DNA from: Olivibacter sp. XZL3
GTDB lineage: Bacteria > Bacteroidota > Bacteroidia > Sphingobacteriales > Sphingobacteriaceae
Length of the DNA stretch: 64,000 bases
NCBI RefSeq assembly: GCF_004368405.1
Contig: NZ_SBJH01000064.1
Location: 102,831 to 166,830, forward strand
Direction: 5' to 3'
In this document: piece by piece, positions 45,299 through 53,225 of the stretch
Position numbering within the stretch: position 1 is the first letter of the stretch
Layout of the letters: every line of letters starts with the position of its first letter
Notes under the pieces: model-generated
Databases searched by the model: none
The model's input: only the letters and a program-made list of their open reading frames with translations
What the model was told of the DNA's origin: nothing
Program-made: the position numbers and the translations under genes

Positions 45299-48200
45299 AT
45301 GAAACACCTCATTTCGGTAAAAAAGAGATTTCGTAAAGTCATTTGTTTGATCACGTTATTATTTTGTTTCATACCTACGGTTTTTGGTCAATATTTTGGC
45401 CAAAACAAAATGCGATATAAAGCCTTGGATTTCAAGGTAAAGCAATCTCCGCACTTTGATTTTTACACCTACCTCCGGAACGACAGTCTATTGACCCGCT
45501 TCATGCAGGAGAGTGAGCTTTGGTACGAGCTGCATCAACAGGTCTTTAGGGACACCTTCTTTCGTAAAAACCCACTTATTCTTTATAATAACCATCCGGA
45601 TTTCCAACAGACTACGGCCATTGGTGGCGAAATAAGTATAGGTACTGGCGGTGTTACAGAAGGCCTAAAAAATCGGGTGGTCATGCCGATTATGCAGATC
45701 AATAACCAAACGCGCCATGTTCTGGGACACGAATTAGTCCATGCCTTTCAATACCACACCTTAATTGAAGGCGATTCAACGAGATTAGAGAATATTGGAA
45801 ATCTTCCCTTGTGGATGGTTGAGGGAATGGCAGAATATTTATCAGTCGGCAAAAAAGACGCTTTCACCGCCATGTGGATGAGAGATGCCTATTTAAACAA
45901 GGATATTCCCAGCCTCAGGGATTTGACGGAGAGCAACAGGTATTTTCCTTATCGATACGGGCAAGCGTTTTGGTCTTACGTCGGCTCTACTTATGGAGAC
46001 ACAGTGATCGTTCCGTTCTTCAAAAATACGGCTAAATATGGATACCAAGCGGCTATTAAATACACCTTCGGCTACGACGAACCCACCCTGTCTAATTTAT
46101 GGCGCACCAGCATTGAAAACGCTTATAAGCACTTGTTGGTTGACACCGCCCAGGTGCCTAAGGGGCAAATGATCATTAACAACAAAAATGGTGGCAACAT
46201 GAATGTATCGCCCACCATTTCTCCGGACGGCAAATATGTGGCCTTCCTATCAGAAAAAGACCTCTTTAGCATCGACCTTTTTTTGGCAGATGCGCGAACA
46301 GGGAAGATTATTCGAAAGCTTAGTAGCCGACAAAACAATTCGCATATTGACGAGTTCAGCTATATAGAAAGTGCTGGTTCTTTTTCTAATGATAGTAAGC
46401 GCTTCGCTTTCAGCATTTTTAGTGAGGGACGGACCAAGCTGTTAATAGTAGATGTTGAAACGGGAAAAACCCTTTCAATTGAAAGCATGGGAGATGTAAG
46501 TGAATTCGCCAATATCACTTGGTCGCCGGATGGAATTCATGTTGCTTTTTCAGGATTAAAAAATGGGCATAGCGACATTTATTTGTATAATTTGTCCAAT
46601 AAACAGCTGACACAACTCACGGACGACTGGTACTCAGATTACCATCCCAGCTTTTCACGGGATGGCAAGAAAATTGTATTCAGCACCGATCGTTTAAGTT
46701 TGGAGAGCGGCTACGAAGGCGTTGACATCCCCTTGGGATTAGCGATTATAGACCTAGCTACAAAAGAGATTCAGCAGATTGATATTTTTGCGGGCGCCAA
46801 CAATTTGAACCCGCAGTTCTCTGCAGACGACCAGCAGCTTTATTTTTTGTCAAACCGAGATGGCTTTAGGAATCTATACCGTCATACGCTCTCCTCCGGA
46901 AAGACGGAACAACTTACCGATTATTTTACCGGAATCAGCGGAATTACCGAGTATTCACCCGCATTGAGCGTGTCTGCCAATGATGATATTCTCTACTCCT
47001 ATTATCGCACGCAAAAGTATACCATTTACAATGCCAAGCCGAGCGACTTTACGGCAAAGGAAGTATCCAACAACGACGTGAACTTTGACGCAGCTTTATT
47101 GCCTCCGCCCCAGTCACTCGGCGTAGACGTCGTTAACAGTAATCTTAGAAACTACAATATTTTTGGACGTATAGATACCGCTGCAATAAAACCGGTGCCT
47201 TACAAACCACAATTCCAGCTAGATTATTTACAGGGAAGCGGCGTCGGGGTAGCGGTAGGTAGCAGGTATGGCGCCGGATTATCTAGTGGTATACAAGGAA
47301 TTTTCTCCGATATCCTAGGACGAAATCAATTGTTTGCTGGTGTTGCTATTAATGGAGAAATCTATGATTTCGGGGGTCAATTCGCCTATATTAATCAGAA
47401 AGGAAGGATTAGTTGGGGCGGTTCCATTTCGCATATCCCTTTTATGTCGGGATTAATGAGCTATGGAAATGAAGAAATAAACGGAAATACCTATTTAACC
47501 GAAAACACCGACATCATTCGTACCTTTCAAACACAGGTGGATGCTTTCGCAGCCTATCCCCTATCCAGAACAACGCGTTTTGAATTAGGCGGTGCATTAG
47601 CCCGCTATAGCTATCGGATTGACCGCTTCACCAATTACTATGATCCAAACGGCTTTTATTTTGTGGGCAGCGATAGAAGGAAGATATCAAAGGAAGAAGC
47701 GAGCAGAACCTATGGCGGCAATTTCAACTCATTTACCTTGCAACAGGTAAACGCCGCTTTTGTAGGTGATAACTCTTATTTTGGCGTAGCTGCTCCGCTG
47801 AGCGGTTACCGTTATAGGCTATCTGCCGAAAAGTATTTTGGTGATTTCAATTTTACGGCCTACACAGTGGATCTCCGAAAATACCACCGCATAAAACCCG
47901 TTTCTTTGGCTGCACGTGCCTACACTTACATGCGCGTTGGCAGCGGTGAAGACCAACTATATCCGCTCTATATAGGCTATCCCTTCCTGATACGGGGCTA
48001 TGAATCAGCTTCCTTTTATAACAATAACAGCAACGCTTATGAAGGCTTCAACGTCAATCAACTGATGGGATCCAGAATAGCTGTCATGAACCTTGAAGCA
48101 AGGCTTCCTTTTACCGGACCGGAAAAACTGGCAGCATTTAAATCGGGGCTTCTTTTCTCTGATTTGAACGTGTTTTTTGACATGGGACTCGCTTGGAGTG

Positions 48201-48430
48201 CAGGGGATAAAGTTGCATTCAAAACGGATCCAGCGCGTATCGGAACAGAAATAAGGGAGGACGGTTCTAGAGTTGACATTTATGAACGCGTTCCGGCTAT
48301 GAGCGCAGGCGTTTCTCTACGCGTTAATATCTTCGGCTACTTTGTTTTAGAACCCTATTACGCCGTACCGTTTAATCGCAAAGACCTCAAGTTTGGCACT
48401 TTTGGACTTAACTTTGCTCCTGGATGGTAG
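45299..48430 (+). CDS. Large outer-membrane protein: gluzincin-like protease domain + TolB-like propeller + Omp85-like barrel
   Basis: The 1043-residue protein has a signal peptide (about 1-30). Residues 45-285 form a peptidase-MA-like zincin domain with HELVH at 144-148 and the third-ligand stretch LPLWMVEGMAEY (170-180, Glu175). Residues about 295-570 are PD40/WD40-like blades such as ISPDGKYVAFLSEKD (near 307), WSPDGIHVAFSG, SRDGKKIVFSTDR and SADDQQLYFLSNRDG. Residues about 640-1043 look like an Omp85/BamA barrel: the LIRGYE motif at 897-902 corresponds to the family's VRGF/Y, followed by NLEARLPF, VFFDMGLAW and a C-terminal Trp in LNFAPGW. There is no visible POTRA. It lies 76 bases after the PBP1A gene. 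The substrate and orientation of the protease are unknown. Domain calls are by motif; the barrel call needs a structure check. Confidence 0.82.
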   Translation: MKHLISVKKRFRKVICLITLLFCFIPTVFGQYFGQNKMRYKALDFKVKQSPHFDFYTYLRNDSLLTRFMQESELWYELHQQVFRDTFFRKNPLILYNNHPDFQQTTAIGGEISIGTGGVTEGLKNRVVMPIMQINNQTRHVLGHELVHAFQYHTLIEGDSTRLENIGNLPLWMVEGMAEYLSVGKKDAFTAMWMRDAYLNKDIPSLRDLTESNRYFPYRYGQAFWSYVGSTYGDTVIVPFFKNTAKYGYQAAIKYTFGYDEPTLSNLWRTSIENAYKHLLVDTAQVPKGQMIINNKNGGNMNVSPTISPDGKYVAFLSEKDLFSIDLFLADARTGKIIRKLSSRQNNSHIDEFSYIESAGSFSNDSKRFAFSIFSEGRTKLLIVDVETGKTLSIESMGDVSEFANITWSPDGIHVAFSGLKNGHSDIYLYNLSNKQLTQLTDDWYSDYHPSFSRDGKKIVFSTDRLSLESGYEGVDIPLGLAIIDLATKEIQQIDIFAGANNLNPQFSADDQQLYFLSNRDGFRNLYRHTLSSGKTEQLTDYFTGISGITEYSPALSVSANDDILYSYYRTQKYTIYNAKPSDFTAKEVSNNDVNFDAALLPPPQSLGVDVVNSNLRNYNIFGRIDTAAIKPVPYKPQFQLDYLQGSGVGVAVGSRYGAGLSSGIQGIFSDILGRNQLFAGVAINGEIYDFGGQFAYINQKGRISWGGSISHIPFMSGLMSYGNEEINGNTYLTENTDIIRTFQTQVDAFAAYPLSRTTRFELGGALARYSYRIDRFTNYYDPNGFYFVGSDRRKISKEEASRTYGGNFNSFTLQQVNAAFVGDNSYFGVAAPLSGYRYRLSAEKYFGDFNFTAYTVDLRKYHRIKPVSLAARAYTYMRVGSGEDQLYPLYIGYPFLIRGYESASFYNNNSNAYEGFNVNQLMGSRIAVMNLEARLPFTGPEKLAAFKSGLLFSDLNVFFDMGLAWSAGDKVAFKTDPARIGTEIREDGSRVDIYERVPAMSAGVSLRVNIFGYFVLEPYYAVPFNRKDLKFGTFGLNFAPGW

Positions 48431-48480
48431 CTTGGTTTAGTTCATTATTGGTTATTGTAATTCGTTGCTGGTTTGTTCAT

Positions 48481-48508
48481 AGAAAAAAGCCTAAAGCTCC
48501 TTTTTTCT
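48481..48508. terminator. AT-rich hairpin after the Omp85-like gene
   Basis: AGAAAAAAG (48481-48489) pairs with CTTTTTTCT (48500-48508), 50 bases after the stop codon. The stem is AT-rich but ends in T residues, so a weak or bidirectional terminator is possible. Confidence 0.4.
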
Positions 48509-48552
48509 TACACCTTACTTCCTATTGCCTATTCCCAGACTACTGGTTCGAT

Positions 48553-48699
48553 TGTAAAGAGCCACTCATAAACGACGCCGCCACTCAATCATTAGCTATT
48601 TAAAGAAAATAGTTACGGATAGTATAAGAGCAGCAACATTTTGCTTTCGGAGCATTTCGTAATCAGGCCGAGGCAGCTGTAAAGAGCCGCTACTAAACG
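48553..48699 (+). repeat. Pair of 22-base imperfect direct repeats
   Basis: The 330-base gap between the Omp85-like gene and the GIY-YIG gene contains two copies of TGTAAAGAGCC followed by CT and TAAACG, at 48553-48574 and 48678-48699. They agree at 19 of 22 positions and lie 125 bases apart start to start. No gene is seen in the gap. The role is unknown. Confidence 0.6.
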
Positions 48700-48760
48700 G
48701 CTTCAACTGTCTAACAAGTTCCTAAATTTAACACAGGGTTTCAATTGTAACGAATTATGA

Positions 48761-49102
48761 TCAGACCCGTACGGCGGAAAGGCGAGCAGATGCTTGCGTG
48801 TTGACTAGAAAATTATCGATTCCCAAGCCCAAGCTCAGATCTCGCCAATCTTTATTTGACGATCTAATGAGACGTTCTTTTTGAGAGCGCGTGAAAGTCG
48901 ACAAGACCTTAAAACGACTCATACTTCGCTCTTCTGTATCGACCTCCTCAAAATAAACCAATCTCGATACCCGCGCTGTAGCGTCAAAAAAAAGTTGCTT
49001 ATGTTCCTTATAGAACGCCATGGTTTTGATTAAGTCGTCAGTCAATCCCACATGTAGGCACTGGCGATTACAGTCTGTTAATATATATACAAATCGTTTC
49101 AT
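48761..49102 (-). CDS. GIY-YIG-like protein with degenerate active site
   Basis: The 113-residue protein follows the small GIY-YIG family: FVYILT at 4-9 (GIY position), LHVGLTDDL at 16-24 (YIG position), RLVYFEE and RSQKERLIRSSNKDWRDL. In active members an Arg follows DL by two residues and a Glu sits in the REKQ stretch. Here those positions appear to be Thr27 and Phe64, so the catalytic residues are lost and HVG replaces YIG. It may bind DNA without cutting. It is divergent from a LexA-like repressor gene, with 98 bases between the starts. The ATG is at 49102. Confidence 0.75.
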   Translation of the reverse strand: MKRFVYILTDCNRQCLHVGLTDDLIKTMAFYKEHKQLFFDATARVSRLVYFEEVDTEERSMSRFKVLSTFTRSQKERLIRSSNKDWRDLSLGLGIDNFLVNTQASARLSAVRV

Positions 49103-49163
49103 AACAAATCACTAATATTTTTCGCTAATCAAATTTTATTTACTAACTTTATTGGCACAATAA

Positions 49164-49180
49164 TACTAACAATATTAGTA
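49164..49180. promoter_or_regulatory. Palindromic operator candidate between the GIY-YIG and LexA-like genes
   Basis: TACTAACAATATTAGTA is an inverted repeat with 6-base arms, 20 bases before the repressor ATG. Further half-sites, TACTAAC at 49141-49147 and ACTAAT near 49111, lie in the same 98-base gap. The placement suits autoregulation and joint control of both genes. Confidence 0.55.
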
Positions 49181-49200
49181 AATACAAAATTATTTTAAAA

Positions 49201-49971
49201 ATGAGCAATATCGCTTCAAATCTTAAGTACCTCAGGAGAAAAAAGGGGCACACACAGCAGCAATTTGCTGATTTAATGGAAATTAAACGCTCACTTGTTG
49301 GTGCTTACGAAGAAGATCGTGCGGAACCCAAATACGAATTACTAAAAAAATTCGCATCCTACTATGAATTGACCATGGACGAACTTGTCAACGAAAAGAT
49401 CGACGATAAATGGAAACCAAGGCCGAAAGGGGATTCTTCGAGCGTAAGGGTATTAAGTATTACGGTAAGTGAAGACGATCGCGAAAACATTGAGCTTGTA
49501 CCGGTCAAAGCAAGTGCCGGTTATTTAAACGGCTATGCAGACCCGGACTACATCAGTGAATTGCCTAAATTTAGGTTACCATTCTTTAAGCAAGGCACAT
49601 ACCGCGCTTTTGAATTGAAAGGCGACTCTATGCTCCCTCTGCAACCAGGCACCATTGTGATATGCGAATATGTTGAAGACTGGTTTGATGTTAAGCCCAA
49701 TCAAACTTACGTTATTATATCGAAGTCAGACGGAATTGTTTACAAGCGCATAGCACATAAGTTTAAGGAGGAAAAAGGACTAAAGTTACTGTCTGACAAT
49801 AAGGTTTATGAGCCTTATTGGGTAGAAACACCAGATATTTTAGAAATTTGGAAAGCGAAGGCCTTTATTAGCACGGAATTTCCTGAACCAATGGCAGAGC
49901 CTAGTTTGGAAACGCTTACCGCAATGATGGCCCAAATGCAAAAGACAATAAGCGGCATGAAAGCTGAATAA
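49201..49971 (+). CDS. LexA/CI-like repressor: XRE helix-turn-helix + S24 peptidase domain
   Basis: The 256-residue protein has an XRE helix-turn-helix (about 5-62: LRRKKGHTQQQFADLMEIKR). The C-terminal S24 domain (about 98-215) has a candidate self-cleavage site Ala106-Gly107 in VKASAGYLNG, catalytic Ser143 in KGDSMLPLQPG and Lys182 in GIVYKRI. The Ser-Lys spacing of 39 is near that of LexA (37), so self-cleavage is plausible. A coiled tail follows. It is divergent from the GIY-YIG gene and has a palindrome before its start. It may answer to DNA damage, as similar repressors do, but no SOS gene adjoins it. Confidence 0.88.
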   Translation: MSNIASNLKYLRRKKGHTQQQFADLMEIKRSLVGAYEEDRAEPKYELLKKFASYYELTMDELVNEKIDDKWKPRPKGDSSSVRVLSITVSEDDRENIELVPVKASAGYLNGYADPDYISELPKFRLPFFKQGTYRAFELKGDSMLPLQPGTIVICEYVEDWFDVKPNQTYVIISKSDGIVYKRIAHKFKEEKGLKLLSDNKVYEPYWVETPDILEIWKAKAFISTEFPEPMAEPSLETLTAMMAQMQKTISGMKAE

Positions 49972-50044
49972 GCAACCTTCCGAACAGTACATTTGGCCGT
50001 GCTGCCATAGCAAATAAGTAATGGAGGCTTAATCCATATAAATT

Positions 50045-50069
50045 CCCACTTGGAAGCATCCCAAGTGGG
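50045..50069. terminator. Strong hairpin downstream of the LexA-like gene
   Basis: CCCACTTGG (50045-50053) faces CCAAGTGGG about 7 bases later, a 9-base GC-rich stem. No T run follows, so it could be an mRNA-stabilising structure or a Rho-type end rather than an intrinsic terminator. Confidence 0.5.
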
Positions 50070-50118
50070 CCAAGCTGTGCCCCCCACATTTCTTACAATT
50101 CATTCCCACTCTCTTTAC

Positions 50119-50143
50119 AAAAAAAGCCTCCCAAGCAGGAGGC
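50119..50143 (-). terminator. Terminator of the RluA-type gene
   Basis: On the minus strand GCCTCC (50143-50138) pairs with GGAGGC (50131-50126) around 6 bases, followed by seven T residues (50125-50119). It lies 55 bases after the stop codon of the pseudouridine synthase gene. Confidence 0.88.
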
Positions 50144-50198
50144 ATAACCATTCAAGCCGTTTCAGTGTTAGGGAATTCGCTCATCCTTACAGTTTGCT

Positions 50199-50936
50199 TT
50201 AGGAGTCAAACCGTTCCAGCTGCTTCAATAAAGTTGCGAAGTCTTTAGGGTAACGGGCCTCAAAACTATAGTCCTTCCCGTTTATCGTGAAAGTCAAGGA
50301 CCTAGCGTGCAGAGCAAAACGCCTCATTATAGGAAGCTCCTCTTGCCCTTTGCTTAACGTATACCCGCGCTTTATTTGAGAGAGATAAACCGGCTTGCCC
50401 TTATATAAACTATCACCTACGATGGAAGCATGTTGTGTTGCGAGGTGTATCCTAATCTGATGCATGCGTCCGGTGACCGGCCGGCACTCAACCAATGTAT
50501 AATGCTTAAAATACATGAGCGACTTAAACCATGTCTCGGCAAGCTTTCCGTTAGCCTTGTCGATCGTCACGTTTTTATTGCCCAAGTTCAAAATAGGAAG
50601 ATCCACCTTTAAATCTTCAAACACATGTGTCCCACCAATAATAGCGTGATACACCTTCTTTACTCGCCTTTTTTCAAACTCTATGGAAACAGCACGATAG
50701 GTTTCAGGATTTTTTGCGATTAAGAGCAGGCCCGAAGTTTCTTTATCGATACGATGACATACCTGTGCATCCTTATGGTACTGCTTAGCCATCCGAAGTA
50801 TGTTAATCTCTCCTCCTTCCCTTTCATCCAACGAAGCAATGAAAGGTGGTTTATTAACCACAATCAAATCATCGTCTTCGAACACGATCATTTCCTTGAA
50901 TTTGGGAAATTTAAAATTAAGCACTTTTTCTTCCAT
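50199..50936 (-). CDS. RluA-family pseudouridine synthase
   Basis: The 245-residue protein has the RluA catalytic motif CHRIDKETSGLLLIAK with Asp64, preceded by IVVNKPPFIAS, and later RPVTGRMHQIRIHLA and ALHARSLTF. There is no N-terminal S4 domain. It converts uridines in rRNA or tRNA to pseudouridine; whether it is an RluA, RluC/D or TruC type cannot be told. A full promoter lies directly before the ATG, so the mRNA may be leaderless, and a strong terminator follows. Confidence 0.93.
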   Translation of the reverse strand: MEEKVLNFKFPKFKEMIVFEDDDLIVVNKPPFIASLDEREGGEINILRMAKQYHKDAQVCHRIDKETSGLLLIAKNPETYRAVSIEFEKRRVKKVYHAIIGGTHVFEDLKVDLPILNLGNKNVTIDKANGKLAETWFKSLMYFKHYTLVECRPVTGRMHQIRIHLATQHASIVGDSLYKGKPVYLSQIKRGYTLSKGQEELPIMRRFALHARSLTFTINGKDYSFEARYPKDFATLLKQLERFDS

Positions 50937-50943
50937 AGAAGTG

Positions 50944-50977
50944 CAAAGGTATAAAAAGACGATGAAATGTTCGTCAA
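50944..50977 (-). promoter_or_regulatory. Promoter of the RluA-type gene, consistent with a leaderless mRNA
   Basis: On the minus strand TTG (50977-50975), 23 bases, then TACCTTTG (50951-50944). The box ends 7 bases before the ATG at 50936. Confidence 0.6.
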
Positions 50978-50999
50978 ACCTTAATCATTTACTTGTTAC

Positions 51000-52205
51000 C
51001 TATGCCTGCACTAAAGGTAAAGCAATAAAAAATGAAGAGCCTTTTCCTTTTCCCGGGCTTTCGGCCCAAATTTTTCCATTATGCAATTCGACGAGGGTCT
51101 TTACAATAGACAAGCCCAAACCATTACTTCCTTCTTTGCCCGTTGGCACAGAACTGAGCCGAGCAAATTTCTTGAACAGTTTTTCCATATCTTGTTCAGA
51201 AAGGCCCTGTCCTTCATCTCTTATCTCGATCAACGCCTTATTCTCCACCTCCTTCGCGATGACCCAGATCGTTGTATCCGGATATGCATATTTGGAGGCA
51301 TTGCTCAACAAATTCTCAAAAATCTCCCGCAATCTCATCTTGTCGCCGGCGATCGGCATGCGCACTGTACTTTCAAAAACGACCTGCTGCTTCTTTTGAC
51401 TGGCTATGATTTCAAAATCCGCCAAAAGGTTACTGAGTAGCAAATCAAGCACACAAGGCTCCATTTTGAGCTTCATTTCTCCATCCTCAATCTGCGACAA
51501 GTTCAACAAATCGTTTAAGCTGGAAAGTATAAAGTCAGACGAATTAATAATTCTTTGTGTCATTGCCTGTGTGCCTTTATGTTCCTTGGCCTCGCGCTGA
51601 ATAAGCTGCGCGTAAAGCTTAATAGACGTCAGCGGATTTTTAAGATCATGCACAGCAGCATTCATCAAATCGGTCTGTACACGTACCGCATTGCGTGTCG
51701 CCAACCGAAATTTCAACTCATCCATCACGATAGAAGCCAAGCTTTTCAACATCTCGATCTGTTTAGTAGACGGATATTTAGGCGTTGGGTGACTTACGCA
51801 AAGCGCACCGATCTTATATCCGTCCGGCGTCTGGAGAGGTGCTGCTGCATAGAAGCCGACACCTAGCTTCTGTAATAGGCTAGGATCTTCCAAAACATCA
51901 AGTGAGTCTTCGATATTATTGAAAACACTAACCGAATCCTGTAAAATTGCCCAAGAGCAAAGACTCTCGTCGCGGTTGGTGTACCGATCAAAACGTCCGG
52001 TTGTGTCTGATTTCAAAAATACGGTCTTTTCATCAACAAAAGATATCGAGGCACCCGAAACCTCAACCAATTCCATGGCCAGTTTCGCGATTTTGTCAAA
52101 AGCTTCTTCCGGAGGGGTATTAAGGATGTCGTACTTATACAGCTTTCTCAGCCGATCTTGTTCATTAGGCGGAATAATATTAAGCCATTTATGATAGATT
52201 CCCAT
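51000..52205 (-). CDS. GAF-domain sensor histidine kinase
   Basis: The frame opens with TTG at 52214; I use the ATG three codons later (52205), giving 401 residues. A GAF domain (about 20-165) with DEKTVFLKSDTTGRF and AAPLQTPDGYKIGALCV is followed by the dimerisation/H-box domain with His186 in AAVHDLKNPLTSIK. The ATPase domain (about 290-400) has N-box LLSNASKYA and G-boxes DEGQGLS and GLGLSIV. There is no membrane segment, so it senses a cytoplasmic signal. The OmpR-type regulator gene lies upstream on the same strand, but a terminator separates the two. Confidence 0.92.
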   Translation of the reverse strand: MGIYHKWLNIIPPNEQDRLRKLYKYDILNTPPEEAFDKIAKLAMELVEVSGASISFVDEKTVFLKSDTTGRFDRYTNRDESLCSWAILQDSVSVFNNIEDSLDVLEDPSLLQKLGVGFYAAAPLQTPDGYKIGALCVSHPTPKYPSTKQIEMLKSLASIVMDELKFRLATRNAVRVQTDLMNAAVHDLKNPLTSIKLYAQLIQREAKEHKGTQAMTQRIINSSDFILSSLNDLLNLSQIEDGEMKLKMEPCVLDLLLSNLLADFEIIASQKKQQVVFESTVRMPIAGDKMRLREIFENLLSNASKYAYPDTTIWVIAKEVENKALIEIRDEGQGLSEQDMEKLFKKFARLSSVPTGKEGSNGLGLSIVKTLVELHNGKIWAESPGKGKGSSFFIALPLVQA

Positions 52206-52393
52206 AGGTAGCAATTGTCCTGTAAAGCTATAACTATAATTTCAACTATCTCTTTTAAGACCGTGTAAGCCCCGTAAGATGATTTTTTATTGACACAATT
52301 GCAAGATACGAAAAATGGATGAATGCAAAGAAGCCGAAGCTTTATGAGAACAGGTCGTTCTGCCGGCTGGGCGCTAATAAATATAACCGGATT

Positions 52394-52418
52394 AAAAAAA
52401 GGGGCCTGGAGCCCCTTT
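52394..52418 (-). terminator. Terminator of the OmpR-type regulator gene
   Basis: AAAGGGGC (52398-52405) and GCCCCTTT (52411-52418) form an 8-base stem with loop CTGGA. On the minus strand a T run (52400-52394) follows. It lies 16 bases after the stop codon. Confidence 0.88.
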
Positions 52419-52433
52419 CAAAAAACAATGGAT

Positions 52434-53120
52434 TTATGCGTCGAACTTATAACCGACTCCCTTTACGGTTGACACATAATCGTCTCCTATTTTCTCCCTC
52501 AGTTTTCGAATATGTACGTCAATGGTTCGATTGGTAACCACCACCGAATCTTCCCAAATGCTTTTCAATATCGTTTCTCTAGTATAAACTTTTCCAGGCT
52601 TAGAAGCTAATAAATACAACAGTTCAAACTCTTTTTTTGCCAGAACAATTTTTTCATTGTTCTTATAGACCAAAAAGGTCTCTCTATCAATTACAAGGTC
52701 GGCAATTTCGACTTTATTTTCTAAGGTCTCTTCGCCCTTACTGTTTCTTCTCAGGATTGCATTAATCCTACTGATCAGTGCCCTGGGCTTAATAGGCTTG
52801 GCGATATAGTCGTCTGCTCCTACGTTAAAGCCGGCTATTTCAGAATATTCTTCACTTCTAGCGGTTAAAAACACCATAAAGGTATTCTTGAATTCCGGCA
52901 TGCTTCTCATGATTCGACAAGCCTCAATACCGTCCATTTTCGGCATCATGATATCGAGTATGATGAGGTCAGGATTTATTTTTCGTGCCATCGACACTGC
53001 TTCCTGTCCATTGGAGGCCGTAAAAACCGAATACCCTTCCCGCTTTAAGTTATATTCAATCAATTCGACTATATCTGGCTCATCATCAACCACTAATATC
53101 TTGTATTTAGCACTGCTCAT
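52434..53120 (-). CDS. OmpR/PhoB-family response regulator
   Basis: The frame opens with TTG at 53126; the ATG at 53120 (MSSAKYKILVVDDEPD) is preferred, giving 228 residues. The receiver domain (about 1-120) has the acidic pair in VVDDEPD, Asp56 in LIILDIMMPKMDG and Lys in YIAKPIKP. The C-terminal winged helix (about 135-228) includes FELLYLLASKPGKVYTRETI and VDVHIRKLREKI-like TIDVHIRKLREKIGDDYVSTV. It binds DNA when phosphorylated. The GAF kinase gene next door is the closest candidate partner. Confidence 0.94.
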   Translation of the reverse strand: MSSAKYKILVVDDEPDIVELIEYNLKREGYSVFTASNGQEAVSMARKINPDLIILDIMMPKMDGIEACRIMRSMPEFKNTFMVFLTARSEEYSEIAGFNVGADDYIAKPIKPRALISRINAILRRNSKGEETLENKVEIADLVIDRETFLVYKNNEKIVLAKKEFELLYLLASKPGKVYTRETILKSIWEDSVVVTNRTIDVHIRKLREKIGDDYVSTVKGVGYKFDA

Positions 53121-53225
53121 GTTCAATAATTTTAGGCCTAAATTATGTACTTAATTACAAATAAAAGTTAAGGCAGTATTAACAAATTGTTAACGATAAG
53201 CTGTCGCGTTGACATCTAGTTAAAA

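Noticed and set aside
50800..51399. 199-codon plus-strand frame
   Set aside because: It is the reverse of the RluA-type and histidine kinase genes, both of which have complete motifs on the minus strand.
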